The notes under the pieces: generated by a model
What the model was told of the DNA's origin: nothing
Database searches by the model: none
What the model saw: the letters and a program-made list of their open reading frames with translations, nothing else
Shown: positions 48,801 to 55,968 of the stretch, in pieces
How positions within the stretch are numbered: the stretch's first letter is position 1
How the letters are laid out: each line of letters starts with the position of its first letter
Position numbers and translations under genes: made by a program
Origin: Actinospica robiniae DSM 44927
GTDB taxonomy: Bacteria; Actinomycetota; Actinomycetes; Streptomycetales; Catenulisporaceae
DNA length: 64,000 nucleotides
Direction of reading: 5' to 3'
NCBI RefSeq assembly: GCF_000504285.1
Contig: NZ_KI632511.1
Span: 7,670,154-7,734,153, forward strand

Positions 48801-49772
48801 GTGCCAGAGAGCGTCGCCCCGTCCCTCGGGGTATCCCAGAGCCCGCAGAACCCCGCCCAGAGCGGCGGGCGGATCCGTCCGCGCGGAGGGCCGCGCGACT
48901 TCCGCCGAACCTGGTGGGGCTACCTCTTCGTGCTGCCCGCGCTGGCGATCTTCGGGGTGTGGACGATCTTCCCGACGATCTACACGTTCTACATCTCGCT
49001 GTGGCACTGGAACCAGTACGACATCGCGCTCTCGAAGTACGTCGGGCTGGCCAACTACCGCCAGCTCTTCCAGCAGGGCGACCCCTCGTTCCTCGCCGCG
49101 TTCGGCCACTCGCTGTACTTCACCGCCGGCATGGTGGTCGGCGGGACGGCGTTCGCGCTGGCCTTCGCCCTGCTGGTGCAGCGCGGCGGCCGGCTGCTGG
49201 CCCTGTCCCGGCTCGGGCTCTACCTGCCGCACGCCACGCCGCTGATCGCGAGCTCCCTGGTCTGGGGCATGATCTTCGACCCGCGGTTCGGCCTGCTCAA
49301 CTACGCGCTGGACAAGGCGCACCTGCCCACTTCGCAGTGGCTCTACAGCCCGGGCTCGTCCATGCCGGCCCTGATCGTCTACAGCCTCTGGCACGAGCTG
49401 GGGTTCCTCACCCTCGTGTTCATCGGCGGGCTCGCGGTGATCTCGGAGGAGTTCGGCGAGGCGGCGCGGGTGGACGGCTGCGGCCCCTGGCGCGAGTTCT
49501 GGTACATCACCTGGCCGCAGCTGCGGCCGGTGACCACGTTCGTGGTGCTGATCACCACGATCGGGTCGCTGCAGGCCTTCACCCAGTTCTACCAACTGCG
49601 CGGGGCCGGCAGCTCGACCGTCACGCTCAGCCTGCTGATCTTCCTGAACGCCGCCGGCCAGGCCCCCGCGCTGGGCTACGCCGCGGCGGCCGCGGTGGTG
49701 CTCTTCGCCGTCACGGTCCTGTTCTCACTCGTCCGGCGGCGCACATCCGTCGGAGGCACAGGGGCCGCGTGA
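48801..49772 (+). CDS. sugar ABC transporter permease, MalF/UgpA type
   Basis: 323 residues with six transmembrane helices (first WGYLFVLPALAIFGVWTIFP) and the ABC-loop motif EFGEAARVDGCGPWREFWYITWPQLRP that contacts the ATPase. The sugar is unknown. No ATPase gene is nearby, so it probably borrows a shared one such as MsiK, as many Streptomyces importers do. The GTG at 48801 was chosen; a TTG at 48780 would extend it by seven residues. It is followed by the binding protein and the second permease. Confidence 0.88.
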   Translation: MPESVAPSLGVSQSPQNPAQSGGRIRPRGGPRDFRRTWWGYLFVLPALAIFGVWTIFPTIYTFYISLWHWNQYDIALSKYVGLANYRQLFQQGDPSFLAAFGHSLYFTAGMVVGGTAFALAFALLVQRGGRLLALSRLGLYLPHATPLIASSLVWGMIFDPRFGLLNYALDKAHLPTSQWLYSPGSSMPALIVYSLWHELGFLTLVFIGGLAVISEEFGEAARVDGCGPWREFWYITWPQLRPVTTFVVLITTIGSLQAFTQFYQLRGAGSSTVTLSLLIFLNAAGQAPALGYAAAAAVVLFAVTVLFSLVRRRTSVGGTGAA

Positions 49773-49840
49773 CCCCTCCGGTCCGCAATGGAGCGACCGC
49801 ATCCCCACTCCCACCCTTGAAGAAGGAGAACGCGCTCATC

Positions 49841-51190
49841 ATGCGAATCCCAGCCATACTCGCCGGTGCCCGGTCCCGCCGGGCCGCCGGGGCTGCCCTC
49901 ATCGCGGCCTTCGGCCTGGCGGCCTCCGCCTGCGCCGGCGGCGGATCGACCGCGGCTACCGCGGGCTCGTCCAGCTCGAGCTCGCCGCTGCCGACCGTGT
50001 CCGGCCCGGTCACCATCACCTTCCAGGAGGTGTACGGCACCAAGTCGCAGCTGGCCACCCTCACCAAGGTGGTGGACGCCTTCGAGAAGCAGAACCCGAA
50101 CATCACGGTCCAGCTGCAGGCCTCGTCTAACTACACGGCGCTGTTCGAGAAGGAGGACGCCGAGGTGGCCGCGGGCAGCACCCCGACCATCGGCATGGCC
50201 TACGAGAGCTACGCGCAGAGCTGGGCCACCGCCCAGAAGATCGTGCCGATCAAGGACCTGGCCGGGAGCAACAGCCCGGCCGAGCTGTCCACCTTCTACA
50301 CCGGCGTGCAGAACGACCTGAAGCTCTCCGACGGCAACCTGTGGATGTGGCCGTTGGGCAAGTCGCTGCAGCTGCAGGCGATCAACCAGACCCAGTTCAC
50401 CGCGGCCGGCATCACCTCGGCGCCCACCACCTGGGACGAGTGGGCCTCGGACCTGGAGAAGGTGGCGGCCAAGGAGAAGACCTCGAACGCGAAGTTCGCC
50501 GGCATCACCCTCTACCCGCAGGGCAGCGGCGAGACCCTGTTCGAGGAGATCGCGGCCACCTACGGCGGGCAGCTCTACACCGCCGGCGGCACCCCGCAGT
50601 TCACCTCGGCCGACGCGGTCAAGGCGCTGAAGTTCCTGCAGACCGAGAAGGCCAACGGCGCGGTCGCGGTCGGCGGCTCGACCACCGACCTCTACCCCGG
50701 CGAGGACGCGCTGACCGGCGGCAGCGGCGCCGAGGACATCACCTCGTCGGCCGGCGTCACCTACGAGGCGGCGCCCAAGGGCGACACCCTCGAGTTCGCC
50801 GCGTTGCCGGGCGACTCGATGATGGCCGGTGCGAACCTGGTGGTCTACTCGACCGCGACGCCGCAGCAGCGCGCTGCGGCCTGGGAGCTGCTGCAGTACC
50901 TGGCCGGCCCGTCCGCCCAGGCCACCTGGGCCGAGGGCATCGGCTACTACCCGGTGACCGCGCAGGCGCTGTCCTCGATGGACGCGAGCTACCTGGCCGC
51001 CAACCCGTGGATCCAGCAGACCATCGGCAACCTGAACACCGCGTTCGTCGACCCGCCGTTCGGCTGGGCGACCGCCTGCCAGCTCGATCTGCAGACCGCC
51101 GTCTCCTCGGCGCTGAGCGGCTCCGACGCCGCCTCCGCCCTGCAGACCGCGCAGAGTGACTGCGCGTCCAAGAAGAGCGCAGAGAGCTGA
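49841..51190 (+). CDS. extracellular sugar-binding protein of ABC importer
   Basis: 449 residues. A signal peptide ends in LAASAC (Cys31), a weak lipobox, followed by a Ser/Gly/Ala linker, so it is probably a lipoprotein on the outer face of the membrane. The body is a family 1 solute-binding protein (ITFQEVYGTKSQLATLTKVVDAFEKQNPNI, ending in PFGWATACQLDLQTAV). It lies between the two permease genes rather than before them. The ATG follows GAAGGAG at a rather long 12-bp distance. Confidence 0.88.
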   Translation: MRIPAILAGARSRRAAGAALIAAFGLAASACAGGGSTAATAGSSSSSSPLPTVSGPVTITFQEVYGTKSQLATLTKVVDAFEKQNPNITVQLQASSNYTALFEKEDAEVAAGSTPTIGMAYESYAQSWATAQKIVPIKDLAGSNSPAELSTFYTGVQNDLKLSDGNLWMWPLGKSLQLQAINQTQFTAAGITSAPTTWDEWASDLEKVAAKEKTSNAKFAGITLYPQGSGETLFEEIAATYGGQLYTAGGTPQFTSADAVKALKFLQTEKANGAVAVGGSTTDLYPGEDALTGGSGAEDITSSAGVTYEAAPKGDTLEFAALPGDSMMAGANLVVYSTATPQQRAAAWELLQYLAGPSAQATWAEGIGYYPVTAQALSSMDASYLAANPWIQQTIGNLNTAFVDPPFGWATACQLDLQTAVSSALSGSDAASALQTAQSDCASKKSAES

Positions 51191-51192
51191 GG

Positions 51193-52101
51193 ATGACCCT
51201 CCCGCTCAGCGCGCGCGTGCCGTCCCGGGGCCACAAGCCCCGGGGCGGCGCGCCGCACCGCGCTTCCGGCGAGCCGGTCGGGTCCTGGCGCGGCTGGTCC
51301 TGGACCCGCCGCCTGGTCGCGCTGTTGCTCGCCCTGCTGTTCCTGGTGCCGTTCTACTGGGTGTTCGTCATCTCGGTGCAGCAGGGCACCTCGATCTCCA
51401 GCTGGCCGCTGAACCTGGTGCCGCAGTGGCACTGGCAGAACTACGCCCGCGCCTGGGACCTGGCGGCCTGGCCGCGCTACTTCGCCAACACCGTGTTCAT
51501 CGCGGCCTGCACCGTGCTGCTGTGCCTGGTCACCTCGGTGCTGGCCGGCTTCGCCTTCGGCGTGCTGCGCTTCCCCGGGCGCAAGGTGCTGATGGCGGTG
51601 ATCCTCTCGGTGCTGATGGTCCCGACCGTCACCCTGATCGTCCCGGACTACGTCGTCGCCGGCCAGCTGCACCTGCTCAACACCTACTGGGTGCAGATCC
51701 TCCCGTTCGGCTCCAGCGTGTTCGGGATCTTCCTGGTGCGCCAGTTCTTCCTGACCATGCCGCAGGAGATCATGGAGGCGGCGACCGTGGACGGGGCCGG
51801 GCGGCTGCGCATCCTGTGGCACATCGGCATCCCGGCGGTGCGCCCGGCGCTGCTGCTGATCGGCATCAACGTGTTCGTGGCCTCCTGGAACGCGTTCCTG
51901 TGGCCGCAGGTCATGGTCAACGACCCGAACCTGCAGCCGATCGAGGTAGGCCTGTCCGCGTTCACCACCGACAACGGCACGGACTGGTCCGCCATGAGCG
52001 CCGCCGTCTGTTTCACCACCGTCCCGATCATGCTGGTGTTCCTGCTGCTGCAACGGCAGTTCATCCGCGGCGCGATGACCGCCGCGGGCTCCGTGAAGTA
52101 G
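51193..52101 (+). CDS. sugar ABC transporter permease, MalG/UgpE type
   Basis: 302 residues with an Arg/Gly-rich N-terminus, six transmembrane helices and the ATPase-contact motif EIMEAATVDGAGRLRILWHIGIPAVRP. It starts 2 bp after the binding-protein stop and pairs with the MalF-type subunit. Confidence 0.9.
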   Translation: MTLPLSARVPSRGHKPRGGAPHRASGEPVGSWRGWSWTRRLVALLLALLFLVPFYWVFVISVQQGTSISSWPLNLVPQWHWQNYARAWDLAAWPRYFANTVFIAACTVLLCLVTSVLAGFAFGVLRFPGRKVLMAVILSVLMVPTVTLIVPDYVVAGQLHLLNTYWVQILPFGSSVFGIFLVRQFFLTMPQEIMEAATVDGAGRLRILWHIGIPAVRPALLLIGINVFVASWNAFLWPQVMVNDPNLQPIEVGLSAFTTDNGTDWSAMSAAVCFTTVPIMLVFLLLQRQFIRGAMTAAGSVK

Positions 52102-52140
52102 CCCCGGCTCACCGGCTCGAGGAAATGTGCGTCCACACGA

Positions 52141-52896
52141 ATGAACGACCACACCGATAACCTGCTCCTGGTCCTCGACTTCGACGGCACCGTCTACCGA
52201 GGTGACGACCCCGCCCGTGCGTACGCCCGCCGGATCGCGGCGAGCCTGGAGCCGCTCGCGGCCGAGCACTACCTGGCCCTGTTCGAGCGCTACCTCGCCG
52301 AGGGCGTGGCGGCGGCCGGCTCGGCCGCGGACCCCGTCGCGGCCGCGACCCTGCGCGAGTCGGTCGACCACTGGGGCGCCGCGCACCTGCTCGCCGAGCG
52401 CGTCTTCGGCGCCTCCGCGGACGCCGTGGAGGCGGCCTTCGCCGGCGCCCGGCAGGACATGCTCGACCCGTCCTGCGAGATCGAGGTGGTCAAGCCGCTG
52501 CTCGCCACGATCGCCGACCTGCGCGGTGCCGTACGGGTCGTGCTGGCCACCAACAGCCCGCGGGAGGGTCTCAGGCCGCTGCTCGACCGGCTCGGCCTCG
52601 CAGAGGCCTTCGACGAGGTGGTGCCGGACGCGGCCAAGCCGACCGGAATGAGAAGCCTGCTGCGCCGGGAGCTCGGCGCGCTGGGCGGCGCGCGGCCCTG
52701 GCGCGCCTTCTCCCTCGGCGACCACTACCGCAACGAGATCGAGCCGGCGGTTGAGATCGGCGCCGCGACGGGATACATTGATCGGTTCGGCCGAGCCGAC
52801 GGCCCCGCGACGGCCACTGCGCCCGTCGCCGAGCAGTTGCTGCCCGTGATCCACGGCTGGGTCGCCGATCCCGAGTCCGCCGTGTCCGCGGCCTGA
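52141..52896 (+). CDS. HAD superfamily hydrolase
   Basis: 251 residues. Motif I is LVLDFDGTVYRGDD with Asp13 (nucleophile) and Asp15; motif II is VVLATNSPREG; a lysine is in AAKPTG; motif IV is FSLGDHYRNEIEPA. The cap is helical. It follows the sugar importer at 40 bp and could dephosphorylate an imported sugar phosphate, but this is only context. No Shine-Dalgarno is obvious before the ATG. Confidence 0.82.
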   Translation: MNDHTDNLLLVLDFDGTVYRGDDPARAYARRIAASLEPLAAEHYLALFERYLAEGVAAAGSAADPVAAATLRESVDHWGAAHLLAERVFGASADAVEAAFAGARQDMLDPSCEIEVVKPLLATIADLRGAVRVVLATNSPREGLRPLLDRLGLAEAFDEVVPDAAKPTGMRSLLRRELGALGGARPWRAFSLGDHYRNEIEPAVEIGAATGYIDRFGRADGPATATAPVAEQLLPVIHGWVADPESAVSAA

Positions 52897-52942
52897 TTCG
52901 GCCACGAGTCCAGCGAGTTGAAGCGAGTGAGGAAGTAACACG

Positions 52943-54220
52943 GTGTCGGCGAGCGTGGAGTTCTGGGGCGGGGTCGGAGTCATCGGCTCCAGCAAGGTTC
53001 TGATCAGGGACGGGGGGCACCGGGTCCTGCTGGACCTGGGCCTGGACATCCCGAAGGACGGCGATCTGTTCCGGGCCCCGGCCGCGCCGCGGCCCGGCCG
53101 GGAGCTGGCCGACCGGCTGCGGGTCGGCGCCGCCCCGGCGATCCCGGGCCTGTTCGACCCGGGCGCGCTCGCGCCGGGCGACCGGCTGGCCGAACCGGCC
53201 GAGCCGACCGCGCTGTTCGTCACCCACCCGCACATCGACCACGTCGGGCTGGTCGGCTTCGCGCGGCCGGAGGTGCCGGTGCACGCCTCGGCCGAGACGG
53301 TCGGGCTGCTCGGCGCGCTGGCGCGGGCGGACGAGGCGCTGCCGGGCCCGCGCGTGTTCCAGGGCGCGGCGGACTGGCGCCCGGTCCCGCTCGGCGAGCC
53401 GGTGCGGGTCGGCCCGATGACGGTGGAGCGTTTCGACGTCGACCACGACGTGCCCGGCGCCAGCGCCTACCGCGTGGTCACCAGCGACGGGGTGCTCGCC
53501 TTCACCGGCGACTTCCGCTTCCACGGCTACCACCCGGAGCGGTCCTGGGGCTTCGCCGAGGCCGTGGCCGGCGCCGACGTGCTGGTCACCGAGGGCACCA
53601 CGCTCAGCTGGGAGGAGTTCCACCCGCTGCGCACCGAGGCGGACGTGAACGCCCTGTTCGAGGCCGAGCTCGCGGGCAACGCCGACCTGGTGATGCTCTC
53701 GGTCTACCCCAGGGACCTGGACCGGGTGCGCGCGTTCACCGCGATCGCCGCGGCGGCCGGGCGCCGGATCGTGTGGCCCGAGCGCATCGCGGCGTTCCTG
53801 GCCGCCGCCGGGGTCGAGGACGCGCCCAGCACGGCGCAGGTGGGCCTGGCCGAGATCCAGGCCGCGCCGGGCTCCTATGTCCTGCAGCTCGACCCGAACG
53901 ACCTGCCCGGGATGCTGGACCTACCGTTCGGGCCGGGCAGCGTCTTCGTGCACGCGAACGGCGAGCCGCTCGGCCCGTTCGAGCCGCGCTGGCAGCTGTT
54001 CGTGGACTGGCTGGCCCGGCTCGGCCTGCCGCTGCGCCGGATCGGCTGCTCCGGCCACGCCTACCAGGACGACCTGCACGAGTTCGTCCGGACCATCAAC
54101 CCCAAGGTGCTGATCCCGATTCACACGTTCAGCCCCTACCGGGTGCACCCGACCGGCAGCACCGCGCGCCTCGTGGTGGACTACGCGCGGGCCTACGACT
54201 TCGCCGGTCGGCCGCTGTAG
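52943..54220 (+). CDS. MBL-fold hydrolase, RNase J-like (beta-CASP type)
   Basis: 425 residues. The metal site is THPHIDHVG (His95, His97, Asp99, His100), followed by FDVDHDVPGASAYRV and AFTGDFRFHG. The C-terminal SGHAYQDDLHEFVRTINPK and PIHTFSP are the beta-CASP signatures of RNase J and related nucleic-acid nucleases. It is shorter than true RNase J (about 555 residues) and lacks the C-terminal domain, so an RNA target is inferred and not certain. GTG start; 46 bp after the HAD gene. Confidence 0.85.
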   Translation: MSASVEFWGGVGVIGSSKVLIRDGGHRVLLDLGLDIPKDGDLFRAPAAPRPGRELADRLRVGAAPAIPGLFDPGALAPGDRLAEPAEPTALFVTHPHIDHVGLVGFARPEVPVHASAETVGLLGALARADEALPGPRVFQGAADWRPVPLGEPVRVGPMTVERFDVDHDVPGASAYRVVTSDGVLAFTGDFRFHGYHPERSWGFAEAVAGADVLVTEGTTLSWEEFHPLRTEADVNALFEAELAGNADLVMLSVYPRDLDRVRAFTAIAAAAGRRIVWPERIAAFLAAAGVEDAPSTAQVGLAEIQAAPGSYVLQLDPNDLPGMLDLPFGPGSVFVHANGEPLGPFEPRWQLFVDWLARLGLPLRRIGCSGHAYQDDLHEFVRTINPKVLIPIHTFSPYRVHPTGSTARLVVDYARAYDFAGRPL

Positions 54221-54245
54221 CCGGACCGGACCGGCCTCGAGGCGG

Positions 54246-54251
54246 TAGGCT
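54246..54251 (+). promoter_or_regulatory. -10 box before the small membrane protein and tat genes
   Basis: TAGGCT ends 8 nt before the GTG at 54260; leaderless start likely. Confidence 0.4.
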
Positions 54252-54259
54252 CGTCCGTC

Positions 54260-54463
54260 GTGATGCTCTGGGTCCTTCTCTTCTCGGTCCTGGCCTTCGT
54301 GGCCCTGGTCGTGATCGGCTCCTTCGCGTTCCGGGTCTGGCGTGAAGGTCTCGCGCTCAGCCGGCAGCTCGCAACGAGCGGGAAGCTGCTCGGCGAGCAG
54401 GTCACGCCGCTGACCGAGGCGCTCGAGCGGCTCGGCTCGGAATCGTCACCCCGTCGCCGTTGA
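54260..54463 (+). CDS. small single-pass membrane protein
   Basis: 67 residues: one N-terminal transmembrane helix (about 3-26) followed by an amphipathic segment and an Arg-rich end. It is not recognised, but looks somewhat like a Tat- or septum-associated small protein and lies directly before tatA, with which it may be co-transcribed. Small size limits confidence. Confidence 0.6.
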   Translation: MMLWVLLFSVLAFVALVVIGSFAFRVWREGLALSRQLATSGKLLGEQVTPLTEALERLGSESSPRRR

Positions 54464-54561
54464 CAAAGGCTCTCGATCGCTGGGAAGTTGAGAGCGCCAA
54501 GTGGAGTGCCAGGTCGGACCCCCGCCGGACCGGACCGAAGTCGAGTGAGGAAGCGCAACCG

Positions 54562-54786
54562 ATGCTGCTGCGTACCGAGTCTCTCTTCCTGATCGTCGTG
54601 GTGGGCCTGCTGCTCTACGGCTGGAAGCGGCTGCCCGGGGCGATGCGTGATCTGGGCCGAGCGCGCCGTATCCTCAAGTCCGAGGCGCAGGCGCTGCGCG
54701 ACGACGTTCCGCTGCCCAAGCGGCGCGTGGTCGAGGCCCGGCCCGAGGATGTTGTAGCCCGACGCGACGGACAGGCAGGCACGTAA
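54562..54786 (+). CDS. tatA: twin-arginine translocase subunit TatA
   Basis: 74 residues. One transmembrane helix (SLFLIVVVGLLLYGWKRLP) is followed by the amphipathic helix PGAMRDLGRARRILKSEA and a short charged tail. The usual FG hinge is YG here, and the tail is short, so it could be TatA or a TatB-like member; its position next to tatC supports TatA. TatA oligomers make the pore for folded proteins. The ATG follows GAGGAAG; tatC begins 2 bp after the stop. Confidence 0.88.
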   Translation: MLLRTESLFLIVVVGLLLYGWKRLPGAMRDLGRARRILKSEAQALRDDVPLPKRRVVEARPEDVVARRDGQAGT

Positions 54787-54788
54787 AC

Positions 54789-55682
54789 GTGGCAGGCAAG
54801 GCTGGGCGCTCGGCGGACGACGCCGCGCGGATGCCGCTCGGCGAGCACATCCGGGAACTGCGCAACCGGCTGATGAAGGCCGCCCTCGCCATCCTCTTGG
54901 GCGCGGTCATCGGCTTCGTCTTCCGCAGCCACATCCTGCACACGCTCGAGAACCCGGTGTGCAACATCCAGGGGCTCTCCGGCGTGGGCCGGAAGAACGC
55001 CGAGTGCCCGGACGGCGCGCTGGTCTTCAGCGGCGCCACCGCGCAGGTGAACCTGTCCTTCAAGATCGCTATGTACTGCGGCGTGGTGATCGGCAGCCCG
55101 GTCTGGCTCTACCAGGTCTGGGCGTTCCTCGCGCCGGGCCTGTACAAGAAGGAGAAGAAGTACAGCCTCGCCTTCATCGGCGCCGCGGTGCCGCTGTTCG
55201 TCGGCGGCGTGGTGGTCTGCTACTTCCTCTTCCCGGTCATCATGAAGGTGCTACTGACCTTCCTGAACGGCGCCGGCGCCTCGACCATGCTCGACGCCAG
55301 CCAGTACATGACCTTCTGTCTGCAGATGATGACGGTCTTCGGCGTCGCCTTCGTCCTGCCGCTGGTGCTGGTGCTGTTCAACTTCATCGGCATCCTCAGC
55401 TCCAAGGCGATGCGCAAGCACTGGCGCATCATCGTGCTGGCGATCTTCGTCTTCGGCGCGGTGGCGGTGCCCACCGGCGACCCGTTCGGCATGAGCGCGC
55501 TCGCCCTCCCGATCTGTGTGCTCTACTTCGCCGCGGTGGGCGTCTCCGAGATCAACGACCGGCGCCGGGCCCGCAAGCGCGCGTCCATGCCGGGCGCGAA
55601 CCTCTCGCCGGACGAGGCCACCGATCTGGACCTCTCGCCGGCCCCGATCGAGCAGGCCGAGTCGCTCGAGGACATCCTGTAG
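54789..55682 (+). CDS. tatC: twin-arginine translocase subunit TatC
   Basis: 297 residues with six transmembrane helices. The N-terminal MPLGEHIRELRNRLMKA carries the conserved Glu/Arg of the signal-peptide site, and VWLYQVWAFLAPGLYKKEKK is the first cytoplasmic-loop motif. TatC recognises twin-arginine signal peptides. The last 50 residues are an acidic cytoplasmic tail. It is coupled to tatA in the order known from mycobacteria. Confidence 0.95.
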   Translation: MAGKAGRSADDAARMPLGEHIRELRNRLMKAALAILLGAVIGFVFRSHILHTLENPVCNIQGLSGVGRKNAECPDGALVFSGATAQVNLSFKIAMYCGVVIGSPVWLYQVWAFLAPGLYKKEKKYSLAFIGAAVPLFVGGVVVCYFLFPVIMKVLLTFLNGAGASTMLDASQYMTFCLQMMTVFGVAFVLPLVLVLFNFIGILSSKAMRKHWRIIVLAIFVFGAVAVPTGDPFGMSALALPICVLYFAAVGVSEINDRRRARKRASMPGANLSPDEATDLDLSPAPIEQAESLEDIL

Positions 55683-55733
55683 TACTACATCACCGCAGGT
55701 AGCTGGCCGGATGCCGCCGGTATCGGCGGCTCG

Positions 55734-55759
55734 GGCCGGGTGTGAGCGCGCACCCGGCC
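55734..55759 (+). terminator. hairpin terminator after tatC
   Basis: 9-bp perfect stem GGCCGGGTG/CACCCGGCC (55734-55742 with 55751-55759), 52 bp after the tatC stop. The rest of the 286-bp gap to the helicase gene shows only the helicase promoter. Confidence 0.6.
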
Positions 55760-55955
55760 GGGCATGTACTCAGAGCCGGTGGCGTCCGGTTCAGCCGTCG
55801 ACGCCGCCGGACCAAGACTTCGGTGCGGGTCTCGAGCTGGCGGGGCGCGGGTGAGCTACGTGCGCGGGCGCGGCGGGGTGGATCAGGGTCCGGATGGCGG
55901 CCGTGGGCCGCCCGGGCGGCGCGGAAATCGATCTCCCTCTGTCGGACCGTTGCCC

Positions 55956-55961
55956 TAGGAT
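55956..55961 (+). promoter_or_regulatory. -10 box for leaderless helicase gene
   Basis: TAGGAT ends 7 nt before the ATG at 55969, favouring that start over the in-frame ATG at 55960. Confidence 0.5.
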
Positions 55962-55968
55962 GAGGTGC

